Source: Verrucomicrobia bacterium UBA3841 (lineage in GTDB: Bacteria; Verrucomicrobiota; Kiritimatiellia; RFP12; UBA1067). Taken from it: a stretch of 47,361 bases of DNA. The notes under the pieces are model-generated. The model saw nothing but the letters and a program-made list of their open reading frames with translations, searched no databases and was not told where the DNA came from. The stretch spans positions 1 through 47,361 of the forward strand of contig DGHT01000006.1 of assembly GCA_002392765.1 (NCBI GenBank), written 5' to 3'. Below are positions 31,872-39,586 of this stretch, piece by piece. A program made the position numbers and the translations under genes. The first letter of the stretch is position 1. Each line of letters begins with the position of its first letter.

Positions 31872-33485
31872 ATGGATGCTCAGGCATGGGAAAAGGTCGA
31901 CCGTCTTATAGACGAAAACCAGAACAAGACCATCAAAGACTATTTCGCGGAAGATCCGGACAGGGCCGGACGGTTTTCGCTCGAGGCGGCCGGCTGGTTT
32001 CTCGACTACTCCAAAAACCGCATCGACGCCGCCATGATGAAGGCGCTTGTCAAGCTTGCGGAAAAATCCGATCTCAAGAACGAGATCGAGAAAATGTTCA
32101 CAGGCAGGAAAATCAACGCTACCGAGGGCCGCGCGGTTCTCCACACGGCGCTGAGGAACATCGACAAGAACGCGAAAATCAAAGTCGACGGCAAGGACGT
32201 CATGCCGGGCGTGAGGCGCGTCCTCAAGCAGATGGGCGATTTCGCCGACCTTGTGAGAAGCGGCAAGTGGAAAGGGTTCACGGGCAAGAGGATCAAATAC
32301 GTCGTCAACATCGGAATCGGCGGATCGGATCTCGGCCCCGTCATGGCGAACATCGCCCTCACGCCGTATTCCAAGAGGTATCTCAAATTCTATTTCGTGT
32401 CCAACGTCGATTCCACGCACCTTGTCGAAACGCTCCGCGAGGTGAAGGCGGATCAGACGCTCTTCATCGTGGCGTCGAAGACGTTCACCACGCAGGAGAC
32501 GATGTCCAACGCACAGGCCGCGAAGTCATGGCTTGTCGAAAAGCTGGGCGACAAGAAAGCCGTCGCCAGGCATTTCGTCGCCGTTTCCACCGCAGAGAAG
32601 GAAGTCGCCGCGTTCGGAATCGACACCAAGAACATGTTTGTGTTCTGGGACTGGGTCGGAGGCCGCTACTCCCTGCCATCCGCCATCGGGCTGTCGCTTA
32701 TGATTTCGATCGGCCGCAACAACTACGCCCGCTTCCTCAAGGGCTACTACAGGATGGACCGCCATTTCAGGACGGCAAGGTTCGAACGCAACATGCCCGT
32801 CGTCCTCGCGCTTTTGGGCATACTCTACCACAACGGATACGGCGCGGAAAGCTACTGCGTGCTGCCGTACGACCAGTATCTCTCGCGCTTCCCCGCGTAC
32901 CTGCAGCAGATGGACATGGAATCGAACGGCAAGGGTGTCACGAAGGACGGCGAGAAGGTTCCGTACACCACGGGTCCGATCGAATGGGGCGAGCCCGGCA
33001 CGAACGGACAGCACTCGTTCTACCAGCTCATCCACCAGGGCACGCATCTCATACCGTGCGACTTCATCGGCTTCTCGAAGACGCACAACCCGGTAGGCGA
33101 TCTGCACGATAAACTCATGGCCAACTTCTTCGCCCAGACAGAGGCGCTCGCTTTCGGCAAGACGGCCGATGAATGCCGCAAGGAGGGAGTTGAAGAGAGG
33201 CTCGTCCCGTTCAAGACGTTCGACGGAAACCGTCCGACGAACACCCTTCTCGCGGACGAACTGACGCCAGAGACGCTCGGCGCGCTCATCGCGCTCTACG
33301 AGCACAAGGTGTTTGTCCAGGGTGTGATCTGGAACATCTACAGCTACGACCAGTGGGGCGTCCAGCTCGGCAAAGTCCTCGCCAAGGGGATTCTCGACGA
33401 CCTGACGTCCAAAAAGCCGAAACTCCGCCACGACGCATCAACCAACCAGCTCATTGCGCGCTATCGCAAAACGTTGAGCCGATAG
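31872..33485 (+). CDS. pgi: Glucose-6-phosphate isomerase
   Basis: Interconverts glucose 6-phosphate and fructose 6-phosphate. The 537-residue protein carries the classic signatures: NATEGRAVLHTALRN, NIGIGGSDLGPVM, FVFWDWVGGRYSLPSAIGLS (PGI signature 1), GEPGTNGQHSFYQLIHQG with the catalytic His/Glu region, and NIYSYDQWGVQLGK near the C-terminus (signature 2). A small GC hairpin and an array of repeat modules follow directly. Confidence 0.96.
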   Translation: MDAQAWEKVDRLIDENQNKTIKDYFAEDPDRAGRFSLEAAGWFLDYSKNRIDAAMMKALVKLAEKSDLKNEIEKMFTGRKINATEGRAVLHTALRNIDKNAKIKVDGKDVMPGVRRVLKQMGDFADLVRSGKWKGFTGKRIKYVVNIGIGGSDLGPVMANIALTPYSKRYLKFYFVSNVDSTHLVETLREVKADQTLFIVASKTFTTQETMSNAQAAKSWLVEKLGDKKAVARHFVAVSTAEKEVAAFGIDTKNMFVFWDWVGGRYSLPSAIGLSLMISIGRNNYARFLKGYYRMDRHFRTARFERNMPVVLALLGILYHNGYGAESYCVLPYDQYLSRFPAYLQQMDMESNGKGVTKDGEKVPYTTGPIEWGEPGTNGQHSFYQLIHQGTHLIPCDFIGFSKTHNPVGDLHDKLMANFFAQTEALAFGKTADECRKEGVEERLVPFKTFDGNRPTNTLLADELTPETLGALIALYEHKVFVQGVIWNIYSYDQWGVQLGKVLAKGILDDLTSKKPKLRHDASTNQLIARYRKTLSR

Positions 33486-34004
33486 AATAGAGAACGGGCG
33501 TCCCGCCCATTTAAGAGGCAAGCCGCCTTGGCGATGCCATAGCAGGGGTGTTTTCCCAGTTAGGGACGCATATCCCCCGAGGCCGAAGGCCGAAGTCGAC
33601 GAAGTCGAGCTCAATGCGGGGTGCAGGATGCCGCATCTCCTTGGTATCGCCGCCAAGATGGCGGCTTTCCCAGTTACTGCCGGCGGAGGAATCAAGGAGA
33701 TGGAGCATCTTGCTCCGTCACTAACTGGGAAAGCCACACTGGGGGAACATATCCCCCGAGCCAAAGGCGAGTCGCGAAGCGATGCCCTAGCAGGGGTGGC
33801 GTCTCGCCCGTTTAAGAGGCGAGTCGCGAGGGGATGCCCTAGCAGGGGTGCTTTCCCAGTTAGGGACGCGGCAGGATGCCGCATCTCCTTGATATCGCCG
33901 CCAAGATGGCACATATCCCCCGAGCCGAAGGCGAGTCGCGAGGCGATGCCCTAGCAGGGGTGGCGTCTCGCCCGTTTATGAAATTGTGAAATTATGATGA
34001 GGAT
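33486..34004. repeat. Array of hairpin modules between convergent pgi and the pseudouridine synthase gene
   Basis: No gene in 519 bases. Recurrent modules are: GCGATGCC(C)TAGCAGGGGTG (four copies, near 33530, 33780, 33827 and 33944); TTTCCCAGTTAGGGACGC (near 33552 and 33851, inverted near 33720); GCAGGATGCCGCATCTCCTT plus ATCGCCGCCAAGATGGC (near 33625 and 33871); and CCCCCGAGCC(G/A)AAGGCGAGTC (near 33740 and 33917). Each is a small palindrome, and copies are joined in varying order. A GGGCG-TCC-CGCCC hairpin at 33495-33507 just after pgi may act as terminator. Confidence 0.75.
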
Positions 34005-34673
34005 TTAGCGAGCAGAAGGATAAATGATTTCGGGCGGAGGGGGAACGGAAAACTCCATACGCCTGCCTGTTGCCGGATGCGGGAAGGAAATCGAGACGGC
34101 GTGAAGAAGAAGCCGACCGGAACGGTCGCGATTCGGATCGCCGTACAATTCGTCGCCTGCGATCGGAGCACCCAAATGCGCGGCGGTAACGCGTATCTGA
34201 TGCATCCGTCCTGTCTTTATTTTCCATTCGACAAGCGAAAAACCGCCGTTCCTTCCCAATGTTTCCCACGACGATACGGCGTACTTTCCGTCAGGAACGT
34301 CAACCGCCATTCTGTGCGGATCCCAAGGTTTGCGTCCTATCCGGAGCGTAATCTCACCTTTCGCCGGATTGAGCGCGCGACGGTGGACCGCTAGATATGT
34401 TTTTACTATATCGTCGTGACTTTCGAACATCTTGCGAAGCGTAAGGTACGCGCGCCGGTTCCGCGCGAAAACCATAACGCCGCTCGTGCCGGCGTCGAGA
34501 CGGTGTACTACGCCTGGACGCGACTCGCTGCCGACGGCGGACATTTCGGGAAAGCGGGAGACGAGGAAGCTGGAGAGCGTCCCGGTTTCATGTCCGGGCG
34601 AAGGGTGTACGAACATGCCGGAAGGCTTGGAAACGACGATTATGTCAGAATCGGAATAGATGATGTCGATCAT
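34005..34673 (-). CDS. RluA-family pseudouridine synthase (short form without S4 domain)
   Basis: Converts specific uridines in rRNA or tRNA to pseudouridine. The 222 residues are essentially the catalytic domain: DSDIIVVSKPSGMFVHPSPG, the active-site motif VHRLDAGTSGVMVFAR (Asp about 58), KTYLAVH, and MHQIRVTAAHLGAPIAGDELYG. Absence of an S4 domain places it with RluA/TruC-like members; the target site cannot be read. The ATG is preceded directly by TGGAATTGT-type repeat words with no ribosome site. Confidence 0.9.
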   Translation of the reverse strand: MIDIIYSDSDIIVVSKPSGMFVHPSPGHETGTLSSFLVSRFPEMSAVGSESRPGVVHRLDAGTSGVMVFARNRRAYLTLRKMFESHDDIVKTYLAVHRRALNPAKGEITLRIGRKPWDPHRMAVDVPDGKYAVSSWETLGRNGGFSLVEWKIKTGRMHQIRVTAAHLGAPIAGDELYGDPNRDRSGRLLLHAVSISFPHPATGRRMEFSVPPPPEIIYPSAR

Positions 34674-34677
34674 GGGA

Positions 34678-34903
34678 TATTGTGGAATTGTGGAATTGTG
34701 GAATTAACTGGGATAGCCGCCGTCCCGGCGGCGGTTATTGTAGCCGCCAAGATGGCATATTCCCCGAGCCGAAGGCGAGTCGCGAAGCGATGCCCTAGTA
34801 GGGATGCTGTCCCAGTTAGGTCACGCGTCCCGCGTGACCGCAAGGAGATGGGTATCTTGCTCCGTCGTGACGCGGCAAGATGCCGCATCTCCTTGAGTGT
34901 TTC
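34678..34903. repeat. Repeat words and hairpin modules upstream of the pseudouridine synthase gene
   Basis: First come short TGGAATTGT words (34681-34704), the type-A word of the hexuronate operon. Then come the hairpin modules also present after pgi: CGCCAAGATGGC, CCCCGAGCCGAAGGCGAGTC, GCGATGCCCTAGTAGGGATG, GTCCCAGTTAGGTCACGC, and a CAAGGAGATG ... CATCTCCTTG stem enclosing two inner hairpins. Confidence 0.7.
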
Positions 34904-34938
34904 ATATAAAAAGCGAGGCGCGATGTTTCCATCGCGCC
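34904..34938 (-). terminator. Rho-independent terminator of the exported-protein operon
   Basis: On the minus strand: GGCGCGATG - GAAA - CATCGCGCC (perfect 9-bp stem, GNRA-type loop), then TCGCTTTTTAT. It follows the PEP-CTERM gene by about 30 bases. Confidence 0.8.
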
Positions 34939-34968
34939 GCCTGTTCATCGGATATAATTGCGCTTGCA

Positions 34969-35505
34969 TCATACCGCTTTCTTGCGGCGAAGACCCAGAA
35001 GCGCCATTCCGAGAAGCATCAGCATTCCGCTCGTCGGCTCAGGAACGGCGGTAAACCCGCTGGCCGACCAACCAGTCATCGACTGGGTCATGTTGCTCAA
35101 GTCAGACCATTCCTTGATGCTAGCGGTAAGAGACGACCCCTGAACTCCTGTCGAATATCCGACAAGCTGATCGTTGTTGTAAAGCTCGATGAAGTAATAT
35201 TGACCTGCATAATTGTCAATTCCAGCCAAGTCTGCCAAAGCAAAATGTTCGGTATTGATTGTATACTGATACTGAGCACTGGTCATGCTGTCAGACAAAG
35301 CATCAGCCGATTGGCCTCCAACGCTAAGATTCTCCAACGTTGTGTCGCCAGGATGGGTTGGACCAGTGCCATAAGTCACCTTTACCGTATCCCATGACGT
35401 GATGCCCTTGCTAGTAGCATCGCTTTGGTCAACCAACCACAACAATACCGATGCTGATGCGGCATAACTGAACATTGCCGTTGCAAGCACTAACAGTTTT
35501 TTCAT
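34969..35505 (-). CDS. Small exported PEP-CTERM protein
   Basis: A 178-residue protein with a signal peptide (about 1-18), a beta-rich Ser/Thr/Tyr-rich middle without recognised domain, and a textbook PEP-CTERM tail: VPEPTSGMLMLLGMALLG followed by LRRKK. Such tails are recognised by an exosortase, which cleaves at PEP and moves the protein to the surface or extracellular matrix; no exosortase gene is in the window. An AAGGATC ribosome site lies eight bases before the start. It is last in a three-gene set and is followed by a strong terminator. Confidence 0.85.
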   Translation of the reverse strand: MKKLLVLATAMFSYAASASVLLWLVDQSDATSKGITSWDTVKVTYGTGPTHPGDTTLENLSVGGQSADALSDSMTSAQYQYTINTEHFALADLAGIDNYAGQYYFIELYNNDQLVGYSTGVQGSSLTASIKEWSDLSNMTQSMTGWSASGFTAVPEPTSGMLMLLGMALLGLRRKKAV

Positions 35506-35530
35506 TTTCTTTGATCCTTAAATGAGAAAT

Positions 35531-36259
35531 TCAATCTTGGTCTTGCCTAGCCCAATCAAATGTAGGTACACCATCATTATTGCTGATATACCAAAAACCC
35601 TTGCCAACAGGAACATAATCTTCATCAGAAACGGCAACATCCGCATAATTGGCACTTTTATACCAACCATCCGTTTTTTCATTCACCTTCATGTATTTAT
35701 AGTACTGCATTCCCTTGCCATTGTTCTTTGGAACCGCAATCTGGTCTCCGACAACTCCAGGGAGTGTCGAAATAAGGCAATTGCCAAGCGATCCATTTGC
35801 AACAACCGTCGTCTCATGGGCTACCGGTCTAAATTCCGCTCCCGCTGTCGCCAGCTGACCGTAGAGGTAGAAGTCAAAACTTTCCCCATCGAACTCGTTG
35901 TGGAGCATGGCCGCTCCGCCACGGGCGATCGTTTCCGCGCCGCTAGGCTCGTTAACTTTTGTTCCTTCAACGGTGTAGACACCCTCCCACGTCCCGTTGT
36001 TGTTCTTCCGGAAGGCATACCACGTCCCATTGTGCTTTACAGTAAGCGTGGCCCCGTCTTTGAGACCCGTCGTCAGGACGAAATTGGTGACGTTGAGCGC
36101 TGCATTGCCCGTGCCGATATTGACAAGCGGAACGGCGATCACTGTATTCGTAGTTGAAGATGTCGCCTTGATCGTCACGAACGTATTGGCCGACTCGACA
36201 GCACCGGCCGTCAAAACACCGGCGGCAAGCACGACAGCGGCAATTGCGATTTTTTTCAT
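35531..36259 (-). CDS. Exported protein of unknown function (242 aa)
   Basis: Signal peptide MKKIAIAAVVLAAGVLTAG followed by a beta-rich body (NTFVTIKATSSTTNTVIAVP, GTWYAFRKNNNGTWEGVYT, GKGFWYISNND). No catalytic motif or sorting tail is visible. Middle gene of the exported set, 25 bases before the PEP-CTERM gene, with an AGGAG ribosome site. The pattern suggests a surface or matrix component made with its neighbours. Confidence 0.7.
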   Translation of the reverse strand: MKKIAIAAVVLAAGVLTAGAVESANTFVTIKATSSTTNTVIAVPLVNIGTGNAALNVTNFVLTTGLKDGATLTVKHNGTWYAFRKNNNGTWEGVYTVEGTKVNEPSGAETIARGGAAMLHNEFDGESFDFYLYGQLATAGAEFRPVAHETTVVANGSLGNCLISTLPGVVGDQIAVPKNNGKGMQYYKYMKVNEKTDGWYKSANYADVAVSDEDYVPVGKGFWYISNNDGVPTFDWARQDQD

Positions 36260-36279
36260 AACTTGATCTCCTGTAATTT

Positions 36280-37050
36280 TCAGTTGCCTTCGCCAGTACG
36301 GACGACCTTGAAGAAGCGGAATTTTGCCGCATCATCCTCATCCATCGTCGTCGTCAAGAACAAAGAGTCTTCACCGCCGACACCGTTCAGACCGGTTGCA
36401 ATAACCTTTTCGTTCGCGGCAGGCGTCTTGCCGCCGGAAACCGTGTAATTGACGTAGGGGCTGGTGTTCGCGACTTCAAGAATAGCCTGCCCGTCGTCAA
36501 GCATGCGGAAATCGGCGATGGAAGGATTTTCAACTCCATCCGGAAGCGCTGTAACAACCCCGCCTGCAAGCGACGTCACACCGGCCGTTGCGTTGCGAGA
36601 AGAGGATATCGTCGCATCAACCTTGACATATCCATTGTAGACAACGCCATCGTACGATCCGCTCTGCGGGCCGACCGAGACGACAACCGCATCGCCGTTC
36701 TTCACAGTCTTGCGGGTGTCAAGAAGATAGACGGAAAGATTGCTTTCGCTCAAATCTGCATTGTCGCCGTCAAGGATGAACGTTATGAAAGGGCAGCGTC
36801 CATTCTTCGCGAGCGGAGCCTTGCAGACGATCTTGTCATTGGAATCGACAAGCGTACCATCGGCCTTAAGCCCGTCAAATTCGCCGCTGGCATAGACGAG
36901 GGCATAAACTTCGCCATCGAGAACCTGTGTTCCGTCAGCGTAGCAGTCGGGACCGGTGGAAGAGAAATTGATCGTACGGGTGACTCCATCGCCTGCATAA
37001 AGCGACATAGCCGCTACGAAAGAGGCGAGAAACATCGATTTTCTCATCAT
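36280..37050 (-). CDS. Exported protein of unknown function ending in KFRFFKVVR
   Basis: A 256-residue protein. The start MMRKSMFLASFVAAMSLYAG (ATGATG at 37050) is chosen for its signal peptide and the AAAGG site nine bases upstream; the longer frame begins inside the promoter. The body is beta-rich (GEVYALVYASGEFDGL, CPFITFILDGDNADL, NGDAVVVSVGPQSG). The ending AKFRFFKVVRTGEGN has the look of a C-terminal domain shared by many exported proteins of this lineage (from memory, not checked). First gene of the exported set. Confidence 0.7.
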   Translation of the reverse strand: MMRKSMFLASFVAAMSLYAGDGVTRTINFSSTGPDCYADGTQVLDGEVYALVYASGEFDGLKADGTLVDSNDKIVCKAPLAKNGRCPFITFILDGDNADLSESNLSVYLLDTRKTVKNGDAVVVSVGPQSGSYDGVVYNGYVKVDATISSSRNATAGVTSLAGGVVTALPDGVENPSIADFRMLDDGQAILEVANTSPYVNYTVSGGKTPAANEKVIATGLNGVGGEDSLFLTTTMDEDDAAKFRFFKVVRTGEGN

Positions 37051-37104
37051 ATATACAATCCTTTCTATTAAATTCCACATGCCCTTCATTCGGCACTCAA
37101 TAAT

Positions 37105-37133
37105 ATAATACCAAAAAACGGAAATAAAATCAA
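37105..37133 (-). promoter_or_regulatory. Promoter of the exported-protein operon
   Basis: On the minus strand: TTGATT (37133-37128), 17 bases, TATTAT (37110-37105). The -35 box overlaps the stop codon of the HAD gene upstream. Confidence 0.65.
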
Positions 37134-37795
37134 TATGAAAAATCATAAAAATTCCCACATTTGGGGGAAGCGGCTAAAATCGACGCGAGGCGGACGGTCT
37201 CGCGGAGAGTGTCCACGACCGGAACGCCATGTCCTCTGAGACGCTCCGGCGCATGGCTGCCTCCCGAATAAAGGATGCACGCGGCGCCGATCAGCCGGGC
37301 CACTTCGAGGTCGTGGAGAGAATCACCCACGACAACCGCGCGCGAAACATCGATTTCTTCCGCCATCGATGCGGCGACGGACGCTTTCGAGCCTCCGTCG
37401 AGATTGTCGGTGCCGCATATTCTGCGGAAATATTGCGAAATACCGTGCTGCGCGACGGCCTTCTCGAGAAAATCCGCGCGCATTGCCGAGAGTATGTACT
37501 GTCCAAATCCTTGCTTTTCGGCATTTTCAAGCGCCGCACGGGCGTCAGGGGCCAGCGGTGCGCTTCTTTTCAGGTAGCTCTCGTGATACTCGCGCGCGAG
37601 GGAATCCCAATCCTCCTTTTCGAGTTCTATGCCGATTCTCGCGTAGAAATCCCTCGCGGGGAAGGAAAAATCGCGCCTGTAGCGTTCGAGAGTGACCGGG
37701 GGGAGGTTGCGCCGCGAGAGAATTTCGCAAAGCGCTTCGACGCACGCGGCGGAATCGTCGAGCAAGGTGCCGTTCCAGTCCCAGAGAATGTCCAT
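37130..37795 (-). CDS. HAD-superfamily phosphatase (phosphoglycolate phosphatase-like)
   Basis: A 221-residue cytoplasmic hydrolase. Motif I is DWNGTLLDD (nucleophile Asp6, with Asn at the position that is usually the second Asp), motif II is ILSA, and motif IV is VVVGDSLHDLEVA. A four-helix cap lies between about 15 and 85. The DxN form of motif I is an established variant in this clade but weakens a firm assignment to phosphoglycolate. Last gene of the run starting at accD; 10 bases after the YmdB-like gene. Confidence 0.8.
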   Translation of the reverse strand: MDILWDWNGTLLDDSAACVEALCEILSRRNLPPVTLERYRRDFSFPARDFYARIGIELEKEDWDSLAREYHESYLKRSAPLAPDARAALENAEKQGFGQYILSAMRADFLEKAVAQHGISQYFRRICGTDNLDGGSKASVAASMAEEIDVSRAVVVGDSLHDLEVARLIGAACILYSGGSHAPERLRGHGVPVVDTLRETVRLASILAASPKCGNFYDFSY

Positions 37796-37805
37796 CTTTC
37801 GCTAT

Positions 37806-38591
37806 TCAGGCTTTCAGGGGTTCTCTCAGGCGGTACGTCTCGATGGATAGCGCCTTCTTCGTCGCGGGATCGAACTCGACCAGAGCGCCTTCCAGGACGC
37901 AAGGGCCGTCCGCGACCTCGAATCTGGAAGGGAGACCGGTCAGAAACTTTTTCGTGACGGGCTTCAAATCGCGCCCGATGGAACTGACGTACGGGCCGGT
38001 CATTCCGAGATCCGTAAGGTAGGCCGTTCCGCCCGGAAGAACGATCGCGTCGGAAGTCTGGACGTGGGTGTGGGTGCCGACGACGGCGGTGACGCGTCCG
38101 TCCAGGTAGTGCCCCATGACGATTTTCTCGCTCGTCGCCTCGGCGTGGAAATCGACGAACACGGGGACGTCCTTGGGGATTTCGTTCAGGATTTCGTCGA
38201 TTTTGCGGAACGGACAATCCACGGGCTGCATGAACGTCCTTCCGAGCGCGTTGACGACCGCGAAGCGGAATGTCGGCATCACGACCATGCACCATCCTTT
38301 CCCGGGACATCCGGGAGGGAAATTCGCCGGACGCGCCAGATTGCGCACGGAATCTATCTGGCCCGCGAATTCCTTCTGGCCCCACGCATGGTCGCCGAGG
38401 GTTATCGCATCCGCGCCGGAGGAAAGGATTTCGTTTGCGAGCGCGGCGGTGATTCCCGATCCCGCCGCGCAGTTCTCGGCGTTTGCGACGACCGCCGCAG
38501 CGCCGGTCTCTTTTTTTATGCGCGCGATGTTGTCGCGGAAAATGCGGCGTCCCGGAGACCCGACCATGTCGCCCGTGAAAAGGATCTTCAT
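37806..38591 (-). CDS. YmdB-like metallophosphoesterase
   Basis: The 261-residue protein belongs to the YmdB family, whose studied member is a 2',3'-cyclic nucleotide phosphodiesterase. Metal-binding motifs appear in order: LFTGDMVGSPG (Asp8), VANAENCAAGSG, ITLGDHAWGQKE, VFVDFHAEATSEK, GTHTHVQT. Start at 38591 rather than 38666 because it begins directly with MKILFTGD and overlaps the preceding stop as ATGA. Confidence 0.88.
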   Translation of the reverse strand: MKILFTGDMVGSPGRRIFRDNIARIKKETGAAAVVANAENCAAGSGITAALANEILSSGADAITLGDHAWGQKEFAGQIDSVRNLARPANFPPGCPGKGWCMVVMPTFRFAVVNALGRTFMQPVDCPFRKIDEILNEIPKDVPVFVDFHAEATSEKIVMGHYLDGRVTAVVGTHTHVQTSDAIVLPGGTAYLTDLGMTGPYVSSIGRDLKPVTKKFLTGLPSRFEVADGPCVLEGALVEFDPATKKALSIETYRLREPLKA

Positions 38592-39586
38592 GGCGCGTCC
38601 CCGTTCGCCTCGAGCCATTTCTTCGCGCTTTCGTCTCCGTTTGCAGCCTTGGCTCTCAAATGCCATTTAAGCGACTCGCCGACATCCTGCCGCACCCCGT
38701 CGCCCTTTTCGTAGCATTTTGAAAGAACGTCCATGGCTTCGGGTACGCCGCGTTTCGCCATCGACATCAAAAGCTCCACGGCGCAGGGCGCGTTCTTTTC
38801 TATGCCTTCGCCCTTGAGAAGGCAGATGGCGTAATTGAACTTTCCCCACGTATTTCCCGTGGCGGCGCTCTTGACAAAGCATTTGACGGCGGCCTTTGGA
38901 TCCTTTTCAACCACGAGGCCCTCCTTGTAGAACTCCGCAATGTTGTTCATAGCGTCGGAATTCCCCTTTTCCATCGCCTTCTTGAAGCATTCGAAAGCCT
39001 TTTCAAGGTTTTTCTCGCAGCCGATGCCGTTGCGGTAGCAGACTCCGAGGTTGTTTATTCCAACCTGATTGCCCTTTTCCGCGACCTTGGAATAGAGCGC
39101 GAACACTTTTTCCATTTCTTCGGCGTATTCTTTTTGCGACAGAGATCCGTCCTCGTCCAGTTCGGAAAGCCTGATCGTGGCGTATGAAACCATGGCCTGG
39201 ATGTTTCCGAGATCGACGGCCTTTTTAAGCAGGGCTCTGTCGTTGCGTTCAATCGCCAGCAGGTAGACCGCAAGCGGATTGTTTCTCTTGTCCGCGGCGT
39301 ATTCGATGAGCTGACGCGACTCGGCAAGATACTTCTCGCGCACGGCGGCGGAGATCCTGAACGCGGCGGGCGGGGAGGGTTCGGCCGAATACAGCGCGGC
39401 GATAAACCTCTGGAGCGGCTTGCCGGACGCGGCGTCCTCCGCGACAACCGCGGCCGCCTTTTCCAGAAGGGCGGGATTGTCCATGAACCGCGAATCCAAA
39501 ACGTCGAGGACGGCGTCGACGCCGCCGTACCCGAAAACGGTCCGCGCGATGAAGACCGCGGACAGCAGTGCGAAAATATGTTTCAT
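38588..39586 (-). CDS. Exported Sel1-repeat protein (332 aa)
   Basis: Signal peptide to about residue 19, an N-terminal helical region, then four or five Sel1 units of 36 residues (for example GINNLGVCYRNGIGCEKNL, NSDAMNNIAEFYKEGLVV, PEAMDVLSKCYEKGDGV). Sel1 repeats make alpha-solenoids for protein-protein contacts. It is a tandem paralogue of the next gene upstream: both share the N-terminal pattern LE(K)A..., PLQ(R/Q)F(I), NNP(L/A)A.YLL..E(R/K)ND. ATGA overlaps on both sides. Confidence 0.85.
   Translation of the reverse strand: MKHIFALLSAVFIARTVFGYGGVDAVLDVLDSRFMDNPALLEKAAAVVAEDAASGKPLQRFIAALYSAEPSPPAAFRISAAVREKYLAESRQLIEYAADKRNNPLAVYLLAIERNDRALLKKAVDLGNIQAMVSYATIRLSELDEDGSLSQKEYAEEMEKVFALYSKVAEKGNQVGINNLGVCYRNGIGCEKNLEKAFECFKKAMEKGNSDAMNNIAEFYKEGLVVEKDPKAAVKCFVKSAATGNTWGKFNYAICLLKGEGIEKNAPCAVELLMSMAKRGVPEAMDVLSKCYEKGDGVRQDVGESLKWHLRAKAANGDESAKKWLEANGDAP

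Noticed and set aside
33486..34004. Repeats after pgi as a CRISPR array or attachment site
   Set aside because: Modules vary in order, orientation and spacing and are individually palindromic; there is no constant repeat-spacer pattern and no integrase.
34953..34958. TATAAT on the plus strand near 34953 as a promoter
   Set aside because: It points into the 3' end of a minus-strand gene and no plus-strand gene follows; probably chance.
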